Assembly: GCF_900100375.1 (NCBI RefSeq)
Contig: NZ_FNEZ01000007.1
Span: 1-64,000 of the forward strand
Direction: 5' to 3'
Length of the DNA stretch: 64,000 bases
Source: Flavobacterium noncentrifugens
GTDB lineage: Bacteria; Bacteroidota; Bacteroidia; Flavobacteriales; Flavobacteriaceae
Below the pieces are notes generated by a model. It had not been told where the DNA came from, did no database searches, and saw only the letters and a list, made by a program, of their open reading frames with translations. A program made the translations under genes and the position numbers. Below are positions 44,451-53,256 of this stretch, piece by piece (the stretch's first letter is position 1; each line of letters starts with the position of its first letter).

Positions 44451-45910
44451 TGAGAAAGAATATTGTTATTATCGGATCCGGGTTTTCATCACTTGCCGCT
44501 GCTTGTTATTTGGCGAAAGCCGGAAATAAAGTTTCCATTTATGAAAAAAACAGCACCATTGGCGGACGCGCTCGGCAGTTAAAAAAAGACGGATTTACGT
44601 TTGACATTGGCCCAACCTGGTATTGGATGCCCGATGTTTTTGAACGCTTCTTTGCCGATTTCGACAAAAAAACTTCCGATTATTATGAGTTGAAAAAACT
44701 TGCTCCGGCTTATCAGGTTTATTTTGGAGTCAATGATTTTGTAACAATTGCAGACAATTTACCCGAAATCATCAAAACATTTGAATCGATCGAAAAAGGC
44801 AGTGGAAAAATCCTCGAAGATTTCATGGCCACAGCCAAAAGCAATTACGACATCGCGATCAAAGACTTGGTTTACAATCCCGGAGTTTCGCCGCTTGAGT
44901 TGGTTACTTTGAAAACCGCGACAAAAGTCGGACAGTTTTTTAGCAACATCAGCAAGGAAGTTCGAAAGCGTTTTACAAATAAAAAACTGGTTCAGATACT
45001 CGAATTTCCGGTTTTGTTTTTGGGCGCAAAACCTTCAGACACACCGTCATTTTACAGTTTTATGAATTTTGCAGATTTCGGACTTGGCACTTGGCATCCG
45101 AAAAATGGTATGTACAGCGTTGTTTTAGCGATAGAAAAACTGGCACGGGAACTGGGAGTTCAAATTCATACAAACAGCAATATTTCTAAAATTGTAGTTG
45201 AAAATGGCAAAGCGGTCGGAATTGAAATTGATTCAGAAATCATTTCCGCAGATGTGGTTTTAAGCGGCGCCGATTACCATCATACCGAAACTTTACTCGA
45301 TTTTAAAGACAGGAAATATTCCGAAAAATATTGGGAAAGCCGCACATTCGCACCTTCTTCCCTACTGTTTTATGTAGGCTTTGATAAAAAAGTTAAAAAC
45401 GTGCAGCACCATACTTTGTTTTTTGATGTGGAATTTGACGAACACGCCAAGGATATTTACGACGACCCGAAATGGCCCGAAAATCCATTATTCTATGCCA
45501 GTTTTCCATCCAAAACTGATGAAAACGCAGCTCCTAAAAATTGCGAAGCAGCCATTTTCCTGATTCCGATCGCACCCGGAATTAAAGATACGCAGGAACT
45601 TCGGGAAACTTACTTTGAGAAAATCCTGATTCGCCTTGAAAATTTAACACAGCAAAAACTTCGGGAAAACCTTATATTTAAGGAATCATTTTGCGTAAAT
45701 GATTTCGTAAAGGAATACAATTCTTATAAAGGAAATGCCTACGGAATGGCAAATACGCTGTTGCAAACGGCATTCCTGCGACCCAAACTAAAAAGCCCGA
45801 AAGTGCGTAGTTTGTATTTTACCGGACAGTTGACCGTTCCCGGCCCAGGTGTTCCACCGGCGCTGATTTCGGGAAAACTGGCCGCCGAATTAATAGAGAA
45901 ACACTCGTAA
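44450..45910 (+). CDS. crtI: Phytoene desaturase
   Basis: The 486-residue FAD enzyme dehydrogenates phytoene to lycopene. The N-terminal dinucleotide fold is IVIIGSGFSSLAAACYLAKAG with GGRARQL after it, and the C-terminal FAD motif is YFTGQLTVPGPGVPPALISGK. Length is normal. It is the first gene of the operon with crtB one base after its stop. The downstream genes and the upstream CarH photoreceptor indicate light-controlled carotenoid synthesis. Confidence 0.95.
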   Translation: MRKNIVIIGSGFSSLAAACYLAKAGNKVSIYEKNSTIGGRARQLKKDGFTFDIGPTWYWMPDVFERFFADFDKKTSDYYELKKLAPAYQVYFGVNDFVTIADNLPEIIKTFESIEKGSGKILEDFMATAKSNYDIAIKDLVYNPGVSPLELVTLKTATKVGQFFSNISKEVRKRFTNKKLVQILEFPVLFLGAKPSDTPSFYSFMNFADFGLGTWHPKNGMYSVVLAIEKLARELGVQIHTNSNISKIVVENGKAVGIEIDSEIISADVVLSGADYHHTETLLDFKDRKYSEKYWESRTFAPSSLLFYVGFDKKVKNVQHHTLFFDVEFDEHAKDIYDDPKWPENPLFYASFPSKTDENAAPKNCEAAIFLIPIAPGIKDTQELRETYFEKILIRLENLTQQKLRENLIFKESFCVNDFVKEYNSYKGNAYGMANTLLQTAFLRPKLKSPKVRSLYFTGQLTVPGPGVPPALISGKLAAELIEKHS

Positions 45911-45911
45911 T

Positions 45912-46751
45912 ATGAAATCCATTTTTGACCAGATATCGTTTGAATGCAGCAGGAATGTGACGCAATCTTACAGCACTTCGTTTTCTACAGCGGTGAAATT
46001 GCTCGCGCCGGGAATTCGCCAGGACATTTACAATATTTATGGATTTGTGCGTTTCGCGGATGAAATTGTTGACAGTTTTCACGATTATGATAAAGCCGAA
46101 TTGTTTGATTTATTTGAATCTGACCTGGATAGATCGCTGCAGTATAAAATCAGCCTGAATCCGGTACTAAACGCCTTTCAGCATACGGTTTCTAAATATA
46201 ATATTCCGATTGAAATGATCGCTTCGTTCATGAAAAGCATGAAAATGGACCTCAGCAAAAAAGAGTACAAAACGGCAGACGAATACAACGAATATATTTT
46301 TGGATCTGCCGATGTTGTCGGGTTAATGTGCCTGAAAGTCTTTGTGAAAGGCGACAATGCAAAGTTTGAAGAGTTAAAACATTCGGCGATGCGGCTTGGA
46401 TCGGCGTTGCAGAAGATCAATTTCCTACGTGATTTGAAAGCCGATTTTGAAGTGTTGGAACGCAGTTATTTTCCGAATGCCGATTTGAACAAACTCGATG
46501 AACATTCGAAAAAACTCATCATCGACGAAATCGAATCGGATTTAAAAGCCGGATTTGAAGGCATTTTGAAATTGCCGATCGATGCGAAATTCGGCGTGTA
46601 CACGGCTTACATTTATTATAAAAAATTACTGTCCAAATTAAAGAAAACACCTTCTGCAGAAATTAAAAATACCCGCATCCGCGTTCCGGATTACCAGAAA
46701 TACGGACTTTTCGCACAGTGTTATTTCTCTTATAAATTCAATCTATTATGA
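45912..46751 (+). CDS. crtB: Phytoene synthase
   Basis: The 279-residue enzyme joins two geranylgeranyl diphosphates to phytoene. The two metal-binding acidic motifs are visible: RFADEIVDSF near residue 44 and INFLRDLKADFE near 170. The ATG follows the crtI stop by one base and its end overlaps crtZ by four bases (ATGA), so translation is coupled. Confidence 0.95.
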   Translation: MKSIFDQISFECSRNVTQSYSTSFSTAVKLLAPGIRQDIYNIYGFVRFADEIVDSFHDYDKAELFDLFESDLDRSLQYKISLNPVLNAFQHTVSKYNIPIEMIASFMKSMKMDLSKKEYKTADEYNEYIFGSADVVGLMCLKVFVKGDNAKFEELKHSAMRLGSALQKINFLRDLKADFEVLERSYFPNADLNKLDEHSKKLIIDEIESDLKAGFEGILKLPIDAKFGVYTAYIYYKKLLSKLKKTPSAEIKNTRIRVPDYQKYGLFAQCYFSYKFNLL

Positions 46752-47197
46752 GCATTTGGATTCACTTACTGGCGTTTTTCGGGGCATTCTTCTTCATGGA
46801 ATTCATGGCGTGGTTTACGCATAAATTCATCATGCACGGATTTTTATGGAAACTGCACGAAGATCATCATAGGAAAGACCACGATTCCTGGTTTGAGCGC
46901 AATGATACTTTTTTTGTGTTTTATGCTTTCGTCAGTATTGGTTTTTTTCTATTATGGCGATATGATATTTTAGAAATCGGGCTTTCAATCGGACTGGGGA
47001 TTTTTGTTTACGGCTGGACGTATTTCGTCGTGCACGATATTTTCATTCACCAGCGTTTTAAATTGCTTCGTACGGCAAACAACCGATATGCAAAAGCGGT
47101 TCGGCGCGCACATAAAATGCATCACAAACACACCGGAAAAGAGCACGGAGAATGTTTTGGAATGCTGATTGTTCCTTTCAAATATTTTAAAAAATAA
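46748..47197 (+). CDS. crtZ: Beta-carotene hydroxylase
   Basis: The 149-residue membrane di-iron enzyme adds hydroxyls at carbons 3 and 3' of beta-carotene to give zeaxanthin. Histidine boxes are present: HKFIMH, HEDHHRKDHDSW, HDIFIH and HKMHHKHTGKEHGE, between four hydrophobic helices. Its start overlaps crtB by four bases. A lycopene cyclase (crtY) is needed before this step but is not in the window. Confidence 0.95.
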   Translation: MSIWIHLLAFFGAFFFMEFMAWFTHKFIMHGFLWKLHEDHHRKDHDSWFERNDTFFVFYAFVSIGFFLLWRYDILEIGLSIGLGIFVYGWTYFVVHDIFIHQRFKLLRTANNRYAKAVRRAHKMHHKHTGKEHGECFGMLIVPFKYFKK

Positions 47198-47226
47198 AAA
47201 CCTCCCAATTACGGAAGGTTTTTCTT
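47196..47226. terminator. Terminator between crtZ and the DUF4252 operon
   Basis: AAAACCTCC pairs with GGAAGGTTTT, one bulged base, flanked by A and T runs; it can serve both strands. Confidence 0.75.
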
Positions 47227-47244
47227 TTTGATTAATGATTGATT

Positions 47245-47778
47245 TTATTTCTTCTCAAGCATTTCCTGCAAAGGCTTCAATTGATCGAGATTGATATTTG
47301 AATTTTTGAGCGCGGTCATCATCGTCATGATGCTTGTCGGGTTCATGTCTTTACCAAGAATCCTGACGACTGCAAATCCGGCGTCTTCCTTATTGGCAAA
47401 CAAAACGAATTCGTCTATATGTTCGTCCTCACCCACAAAACTTACTGAAGCACCTTCTTTCCCAGAACCGAATTTCATCAGTTGCTGGTATTTTTCGTCT
47501 TTGAGGATTTTGGTGACCTTGGCTCTTTCAGTTGCAAATTCCGCTTTATTCGAACCATTGGCTTTAAACGCAAGCACATTCATTTTTTCAAATGTTTTCA
47601 TCGCTTCTTTTTGTTCCAGCGACAATTTCGTTTGGTCTAAATTCAAAATGCTTGGCGAAACATCAAGTGCTATGAAATCCTTGTTTTCCGTATTTTCAAC
47701 AAAATATTTCTGAAGGCTAGGCTCGTTGTTGCAACTGATCATTAACAATGCGCAAGTTGCGATGAGATATCGTTTCAT
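47245..47778 (-). CDS. DUF4252 lipoprotein
   Basis: The 177-residue protein has a lipoprotein signal (MKRYLIATCALLMISC, cysteine 16). The DUF4252 region includes MKFGSGKEGASVSFVGEDEHIDEFV and a terminal leucine-rich helix. Function is unknown. It is the last gene of the operon sigma factor - anti-sigma - DUF4252 - DUF4252 and lies five bases after the other DUF4252 gene. The pair may form one complex at the membrane, a suggestion from gene order only. Confidence 0.82.
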   Translation of the reverse strand: MKRYLIATCALLMISCNNEPSLQKYFVENTENKDFIALDVSPSILNLDQTKLSLEQKEAMKTFEKMNVLAFKANGSNKAEFATERAKVTKILKDEKYQQLMKFGSGKEGASVSFVGEDEHIDEFVLFANKEDAGFAVVRILGKDMNPTSIMTMMTALKNSNINLDQLKPLQEMLEKK

Positions 47779-47783
47779 ATTAT

Positions 47784-48341
47784 TTATTTTGCGCCTTTCG
47801 GGCCTTTTGAACCTTTGGTTGCTCTTTTCAGATCGTCGCCTCCGGGAAATCTCATTTTATCCGTTAAGGTCGAAATTTCATTGAGGTCGAAATTTCCGGT
47901 TAACGACATCAAGACAGTATCTTCGCCTTTTCCGCCTTCGATAAACATTAAAAGTTCGCGAACCTGGGTGTCGCTTGATCCTGATTTGACAAGGATTTTG
48001 ATGTTTCTCCCGTTTTCAGTCACACGCATCAATTCTTCGAGTCCGGCAGATTTGATGTAAGAATTGGCTGAAGCTTTCATCTCATTTTCAACCCTGGTAC
48101 TTTTGGTCGTGAAGACTTTTAAATTGTCGAGTTTTTTGATGAGATTCAGGTATTGCTGCGCTTCTTTATCCGAAGCATCGGTTTTCACCTTGCTCATCAG
48201 GTCAAACATTTTTTTGTTGACGATGATCGAAGTCACATCGTCCTGCCCGTCGAATTTATCAAAAGCGCCTTGGGCAAAGTTTAGCATTGGCAGTAAAGCG
48301 ATTGCTAAAGCGAAAACTAATTTTTGGATTGCTGATTTCAT
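47784..48341 (-). CDS. DUF4252 exported protein
   Basis: The 185-residue protein has a signal peptide (about 1-23, LLPMLNFAQG) and no lipobox. The mature part contains FDKFDGQDDVTSIIVNKKMFDLM and SSDTQVRELLMFIEGGKGEDTVLMSLTG-like DUF4252 features, and a basic Gly/Lys tail. It is paralogous to the next gene, with the same fold but a different anchoring. Function is unknown; it is under the ECF sigma factor operon promoter. Confidence 0.82.
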   Translation of the reverse strand: MKSAIQKLVFALAIALLPMLNFAQGAFDKFDGQDDVTSIIVNKKMFDLMSKVKTDASDKEAQQYLNLIKKLDNLKVFTTKSTRVENEMKASANSYIKSAGLEELMRVTENGRNIKILVKSGSSDTQVRELLMFIEGGKGEDTVLMSLTGNFDLNEISTLTDKMRFPGGDDLKRATKGSKGPKGAK

Positions 48342-48413
48342 GTTCTTTGATTTTATTTTTTTAATTGATTTTTAAATTTTGCCCCGATAATGCCCGAAGC
48401 CTGCAGATTTCGT

Positions 48414-48866
48414 TTAGTCAACAATGAATACTTTGTCTCTTGTAGCCTCATATTCATGGATATACTGAACACTTTCAACGCCGACATTCACATTGCTCGA
48501 CAACAATTCCAGTGCTTTTTGAGTTTCCCTGAACGCAATTTCAGGATTGTCGTAAGTGCCTAAATCCTGATTTTGCTGTGGCTGATGGTAATTGAAGTAT
48601 GCGAAAGTTCCGGCGCCAAGCAAAACAACAACCGATGCTGCAATTGAAATCCACGCTATTTTTAATTTCTTGGTGTCTAGTGGAATCTGTTGCTCAAACT
48701 GCTGTTCTTTTGCGGTAGAGAAATAGCCAAACAAAGGTTTGTAATGTTCCAGATGCTGCGCAACATCTGATGAAGAAAAATAAGTGCGCAACTCATTTTC
48801 TTCGGTAATACTCGTTTCTCCATCGAAGTATTTTTCTAATAATTGTTCTATTTTAATTAATTCCAT
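48414..48866 (-). CDS. Putative anti-sigma factor, single-pass membrane protein
   Basis: The 150-residue protein has a cytoplasmic N-terminal part (about 1-75; LEKYFDGETSITEENELRTYF), one transmembrane helix (about 71-93, IAWISIAASVVVLLGAGTFAYF) and a short periplasmic tail. Its gene overlaps the end of an ECF sigma factor gene by 14 bases, the usual place for an anti-sigma factor. No zinc-binding HxxxCxxC motif is seen, so the assignment rests on position and topology. Confidence 0.72.
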   Translation of the reverse strand: MELIKIEQLLEKYFDGETSITEENELRTYFSSSDVAQHLEHYKPLFGYFSTAKEQQFEQQIPLDTKKLKIAWISIAASVVVLLGAGTFAYFNYHQPQQNQDLGTYDNPEIAFRETQKALELLSSNVNVGVESVQYIHEYEATRDKVFIVD

Positions 48867-49362
48867 AGCGGTGTGTTTTTGTCATGAATTCCCTTATCGT
48901 TTTCCTCGCTCTTGAAAGCGCCACGCGAATGGCGGCTTCATTCATTTCCAGTATCTTGGCAATTTCTGCAAACTCATATTGCTCGATATCGCGCATTTGT
49001 ATGATCAGTCTTTGTTGTTCCGGCAGTTGGTTGATGACTTTTTCAACCCAGGACAAACTATCTAAATCTTCAACCTGCTGCTGCAAACCCGGTGTGCGGT
49101 CGGTAAAATTGTTGTGGACGATTTTCAGGTTTGAGGCACGTTTTGATTTTAATTGATCCAGACAGTAATTTTTGGTCATGGTCATTGCCAATGCTTCGAC
49201 GCTGTTGTAAACCGACAAACCTTCGTTTTTATTCCACAATTTCACCATGACTTCCTGGGTCGCGTCTTCTGCTTCCTCAGTACTTATGAGCAATCGCTTG
49301 GCCACGCGGAAAATCTTATCCTTGAAAGGCGAAACGAGTTGCATAAAGTCATTCTGGTTCAT
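48853..49362 (-). CDS. ECF-type RNA polymerase sigma factor
   Basis: The 169-residue sigma factor has region 2 (RLLISTEEAEDATQEVMVKLWN) near residues 23-45 and region 4 (LPEQQRLIIQMRDIEQYEFAEIAKILEMNEAAIRVALSRARKTI, quoted here in parts: LPEQQRLIIQMRDIEQYEF and EAAIRVALSRARK). It has no region 1.1 or 3, as expected for ECF proteins. It heads an operon with a membrane anti-sigma candidate and two DUF4252 proteins. An ECF-like promoter (TGTAAC-N16-CGTCT) lies upstream, suggesting autoregulation. Confidence 0.93.
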   Translation of the reverse strand: MNQNDFMQLVSPFKDKIFRVAKRLLISTEEAEDATQEVMVKLWNKNEGLSVYNSVEALAMTMTKNYCLDQLKSKRASNLKIVHNNFTDRTPGLQQQVEDLDSLSWVEKVINQLPEQQRLIIQMRDIEQYEFAEIAKILEMNEAAIRVALSRARKTIREFMTKTHRYGIN

Positions 49363-49396
49363 AAAAAGGTTTGTTTTTTGGTGGTTTCCAAAGTGC

Positions 49397-49423
49397 AGAC
49401 GAAATGCAATATTTTTTGTTACA
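49397..49423 (-). promoter_or_regulatory. ECF-type promoter, probably autoregulated
   Basis: Minus-strand TGTAAC (49423-49418) and CGTCT (49401-49397) are separated by 16 bases. ECF promoters typically combine an AAC-containing -35 with a CGTC -10, and ECF genes commonly control themselves. No TAnnTTTG element is evident for this operon. Confidence 0.6.
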
Positions 49424-49483
49424 AAGAAATTGCAATAAAACTAATTTAAGTAAATTTACATTTCTTATGACAAAATGAATGCT

Positions 49484-50941
49484 ATGAAAAATACTTGCAG
49501 ATTATTGGTTTTATTGCTGTTGTTCGGAACGGTGTTCCAAAGTTGTGATGACCTTGATGACAACGCCGTCCCAAGTGATATTGCAGTCAATAATTTTATC
49601 TGGAAAGGCCTAAACCTTTATTATTTATGGCAGGCCGATGTTCCTGATTTAGCAGACAACCGGTTCCCTGACCAGAAAGCGCTCAATAGTTTTTTGCAAA
49701 GCAACAGCAACTCTGAAGATTTTTTTCAGCATCTGCTCTATATGCCTAAATCATTGGTGTCAAATCCGGTGGATCGCTTTAGCGTATTGTTTGACGATTA
49801 CGTTGAACTTGAAGGCATTCTTGCAGGAACTACAAAAAATAGCGGAGCCGATTATGGATTTTATTTAAAGACTTCCACCGGAACAGATGTTTTCGGAATT
49901 GTACGTTACGTACTACCGAATTCAGATGCTGAAGCCAAAGGCGTAAAACGCGGCGATATTTTTTATGCCATAGATGGCGTTTCACTCAACACCGACAATT
50001 TTAGCGAGTTGCTCGATAAGGAATCCTACACGCTGAACCTTGCCGACTTCAATTCCGGGAATATCACTCCTAACGGAAATTCGGTAACGCTTACCAAAAC
50101 AGTGCTTTCAGAAAATCCGGTGTATATCAACAAAGTTATTACTTCGGGAAGCCACAAAATCGGCTATTTAATGTACAACGGTTTTTATCCAAATTATGAA
50201 ACGGCGATGAACAATGCTTTTGGCGAATTAAAAGCACAGGGAATTACCGATTTTATCCTTGACCTCCGCTACAATTCCGGCGGGTCTGTCGAAACGGCAA
50301 CACATCTCGCCAGTATGATCACCGGACAGTTCAACGGACAATTGTTTGCCCGCGAGCAATGGAATGCCAAAGCGATGGCGTATTACAATTCGAACAATCC
50401 TGAAACTTTGCTGAATAAATTCGGGACGACAATCAATACCGGCGCGGCCATCAATTCGCTGAACAGCACCAAAATATACATTCTCACGACTCAGTCCACC
50501 GCTTCCGCAAGCGAACTCATCATCAACGGGCTCAAGCCATACATCACGATTGTGCAGATTGGCGATACAACCACCGGGAAAAACGTTGGGTCGATTACTT
50601 TATACGATTCGCCTACGTTTACCAAGAAAGATATCAATACGTCGCACCATTATGCGATGCAGCCGCTCGTATTGAAAACTCTGAATAGAGACGGTTCAAG
50701 CGATTATGCTAAAGGTTTTAAACCCGATTTTGAAAGGAAAGAAAACCTCGCAAATCTCGGAATTTTAGGCGATCCATCCGAAATGTACCTGAATATAGCC
50801 ATTGCACAAATCACCGGAAACGGAAAACATTTCCCGCAAAATCAAGGACAAATATTTGACGAATTTAAAAATTCCAAGTCGATGAATCCGGTTGGAACCG
50901 ATATGTATGTTTCCAAAATCCCTGAAGGTTTGATCAAATAA
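49484..50941 (+). CDS. S41 family (C-terminal processing) peptidase lipoprotein
   Basis: 485 residues from the ATG at 49484, which begins the lipoprotein signal MKNTCRLLVLLLLFGTVFQSC; a start three codons earlier is equally possible. A PDZ domain lies at about 110-205 (FGIVRYVLPNSDAEAKGVKRGD), followed by the S41 fold with the nucleophile in STASASELIINGL and a lysine in TTGKNVGS. It is an outer-membrane or periplasmic serine protease; the substrate is unknown. Monocistronic. Confidence 0.9.
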   Translation: MKNTCRLLVLLLLFGTVFQSCDDLDDNAVPSDIAVNNFIWKGLNLYYLWQADVPDLADNRFPDQKALNSFLQSNSNSEDFFQHLLYMPKSLVSNPVDRFSVLFDDYVELEGILAGTTKNSGADYGFYLKTSTGTDVFGIVRYVLPNSDAEAKGVKRGDIFYAIDGVSLNTDNFSELLDKESYTLNLADFNSGNITPNGNSVTLTKTVLSENPVYINKVITSGSHKIGYLMYNGFYPNYETAMNNAFGELKAQGITDFILDLRYNSGGSVETATHLASMITGQFNGQLFAREQWNAKAMAYYNSNNPETLLNKFGTTINTGAAINSLNSTKIYILTTQSTASASELIINGLKPYITIVQIGDTTTGKNVGSITLYDSPTFTKKDINTSHHYAMQPLVLKTLNRDGSSDYAKGFKPDFERKENLANLGILGDPSEMYLNIAIAQITGNGKHFPQNQGQIFDEFKNSKSMNPVGTDMYVSKIPEGLIK

Positions 50942-50942
50942 T

Positions 50943-50977
50943 AAAAAAGGCTTCCCGATTTGAGAAGCCTTTTTTTA
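50943..50977. terminator. Bidirectional terminator between S41 peptidase and the B12 operon
   Basis: AAAAGGCTTC (50945-50954) pairs perfectly with GAAGCCTTTT (50964-50973). The A and T runs flank it, so it serves both converging transcripts. Confidence 0.9.
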
Positions 50978-51961
50978 TTTGATGATTATTTTTTTGTGGA
51001 TTTCTCCCGATGCTTCGGCATCATCCAATGCCAATCGCAAAAAGTAAACGCCTGATTTTAATTGGGAAACCGGAATCTTTTGGTTTTTATCAATATCTTT
51101 TTCAATCACGATGCTGCCCTCATTGTCAAATAGAGTCGCTCTTAATTGCTTTTCAGAATTGATGCAGATGTAATCGGTTGCCGGATTTGGATACACCGAA
51201 ATAGCTTGCAACAGATTGTCATTCAACCCCAAAGTTCGTTGATGAATGACTCCGACAGCCTGCAGGTCAAATCCGCAGGAAGCAAACGGCGTTGGATACG
51301 ATTCATTCACCGCATTTCCGAAACTGTCAAAAGTCGCAAACTCGGGATCAATCGAACCCACAACATCAATGATTCGGACATGTGTAATATTATTCTTATC
51401 CAGAAAATCATCATCGGGCAACTCGCTTAAATCGAACGGCGTGCCGTATTGCGCGCTGTATTTTCCGGCAAGATTGTTCAAATAGGTTGCTGATGGCGTT
51501 CCGAACGGGCCAATTTGCGTTTGCGTTTGCGTTTGGCTGTGCGCCGGAAACCTGAAAAAATGAACGCCATCCGAACTCGCTTCTACAAAAGCCAGTTCGA
51601 GGTATGTTGGCCCGCCGTTTTCAAAAACGGCAAAGTCAAAACCGTCGCCATTGATAATTGGCGAAGCAAATGTGAGCGTCGCGTTTCCTTCATCGCCAAG
51701 ACTTACCGTATTTCCATCGGGGAAGCCCAAAGCATCTGAAGGCGAACCTGCAGTGGCTTTATTATTTCCGCCAATTGAAAAATTCGGATCTGACTTTTTC
51801 AGATAGCCGCGAGTTACTTCAATTCCGGTTGCCCAGGCTTTGAAATCGGCACTTTCTTTAAAAATCGCAGTCGATCCTGCAACTCCGGCTTCGGGCGGAT
51901 AGGATTGGGCATTTGATGAAATTCCAATCAGAATTAAAAATAAAGCAGCGGCTTTTTTCAT
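50975..51961 (-). CDS. T9SS-secreted protein of the B12 operon, function unknown
   Basis: The 328-residue protein has a signal peptide (MKKAAALFLILIGISSNA) and a type A T9SS sorting domain in the last 75 residues (ISVYPNPATDYICINS ... SGVYFLRLA). The middle (about 20-250), with VSLGDEGNATLTFASPI and GFDFAVFENG followed by AFVEASSDGVHFF, is a beta-sandwich-like surface domain. It overlaps the preceding BtuG-like gene by one base, placing it in the cobalamin-riboswitch operon. A role in B12 capture is inferred from position. It is not an obvious match to BtuH. A (TTTGCG)3 tract encodes QTQTQT. Confidence 0.75.
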   Translation of the reverse strand: MKKAAALFLILIGISSNAQSYPPEAGVAGSTAIFKESADFKAWATGIEVTRGYLKKSDPNFSIGGNNKATAGSPSDALGFPDGNTVSLGDEGNATLTFASPIINGDGFDFAVFENGGPTYLELAFVEASSDGVHFFRFPAHSQTQTQTQIGPFGTPSATYLNNLAGKYSAQYGTPFDLSELPDDDFLDKNNITHVRIIDVVGSIDPEFATFDSFGNAVNESYPTPFASCGFDLQAVGVIHQRTLGLNDNLLQAISVYPNPATDYICINSEKQLRATLFDNEGSIVIEKDIDKNQKIPVSQLKSGVYFLRLALDDAEASGEIHKKIIIK

Positions 51962-53244
51962 TATTTGATGCTGATGCGTTTGATGCTTTTCTGGTCGTTG
52001 ATGGTAATCTCAACCAGGTAAATTCCGCTATTCAAGTCAGAAACCACAATTCCTGACGGATTGTAAGTCGTTGATTTTACCAACCTGCCTGAAATATCAT
52101 ATATTTTTACCGCTGCATTTTTATCGGTATTGATAAAAAAACGTTCCGTTGTTGGATTAGGGAAAACAGAAATTGAAGCAATACCGTTCGGATTTTCTGT
52201 TGACAATAAAACATCGGCAGCATAAAAACCATTCGGAATCACGCCCACTGTGTAAGAATTTTGGAGCACACCGTTCATATTATATACCAAAGCTTTTCCG
52301 TTCGAAACGTAATCGGCTGCATCGGCAACATAAATTTGATCGCCGATCACGTCCATTCCGTACACGCCATAAGAACCGACTTCATCAATGGAAAACAAAG
52401 GATTTTCAGGCAAATCCGTATCGCCAAGCGTGATTTTATAAATATCGGTCTCAATCGAAAACAATAAAAAATCGCCATACAATTCTAAGTTTGACGGATG
52501 TTTGCCTTCAAAGTTGATTTCACTAATCAGGCTGTTGTCTGCCAAATTGAATTTCATCAGTTTTCCAAAAGTCTCCGGTGTCGCCCACATTGGTTTTCCG
52601 CCGCAAAGCACATACAACACACTTCCGTCTGAAATAATAGAATTCGGCACATCGCCCGTTTGAATCGTTGCAGTAATGGTATTCGTAGCCACGTCAATTA
52701 CAGAAACCGTGTTTCCGTAACCGTAACCGCCCTGGTTTGCAACATACAATTTGTCGCCAACCTGGATGATCCTTTCGACACCTTCGGGCGCAGGGATTGT
52801 TGTCGTAATGCTGAGGCTTTGCAAATCAACTACTGCCACATAATCATCGGAAGCATTTCCGCCGTCGCCCCAACAAGTGATGTAGGCATTTCCGTTTGCA
52901 AGTGTGATAAACCTTGGGTTGAAAAGCCCGATCGGCATGATTGCCTGAAGCGCGAGGGTTTGCTTGTCCAAGACTTTCAATGCGTTGGATCCATTTAAAA
53001 TGACATAAGCATGATCGCTATCGAAAGCCATGCTTTGTGCGGTATTTCCCAATGGAACATTGTTATTTCCATCGGCATAAACCTGCTGGTGCACCTGTCC
53101 GTTTGCAAGAAATGACATTCCGGCATTGTCAACACCAAAGCTGCCTTCGTTTAACACCAATACACCACTGGTATTTTGTGCAGAAATTGCAGTCGAAAAG
53201 ATCAGGGCAAGAAGGGCAAGCGGTAATTTGTAAAATTTTTTCAT
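51961..53244 (-). CDS. BtuG-like beta-propeller with a T9SS sorting domain
   Basis: 427 residues: signal peptide (MKKFYKLPLALLALIFSTAISA), a YncE/DUF5074-type propeller (about 23-345) with repeated blocks such as NPRFITLANGNAYITCWGD and NTVSVIDVATNTITATI, then a T9SS type A sorting domain (ISVFPNPTTERFFIN ... GIYLVEITI). BtuG of Bacteroides is a surface propeller that captures B12 for BtuB, but it is a lipoprotein; this one is routed through T9SS. It is a paralogue of the next gene upstream, 12 bases away. B12 binding is inferred from family and riboswitch context. Confidence 0.85.
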   Translation of the reverse strand: MKKFYKLPLALLALIFSTAISAQNTSGVLVLNEGSFGVDNAGMSFLANGQVHQQVYADGNNNVPLGNTAQSMAFDSDHAYVILNGSNALKVLDKQTLALQAIMPIGLFNPRFITLANGNAYITCWGDGGNASDDYVAVVDLQSLSITTTIPAPEGVERIIQVGDKLYVANQGGYGYGNTVSVIDVATNTITATIQTGDVPNSIISDGSVLYVLCGGKPMWATPETFGKLMKFNLADNSLISEINFEGKHPSNLELYGDFLLFSIETDIYKITLGDTDLPENPLFSIDEVGSYGVYGMDVIGDQIYVADAADYVSNGKALVYNMNGVLQNSYTVGVIPNGFYAADVLLSTENPNGIASISVFPNPTTERFFINTDKNAAVKIYDISGRLVKSTTYNPSGIVVSDLNSGIYLVEITINDQKSIKRISIK

Positions 53245-53256
53245 ATTGATTTTTGG

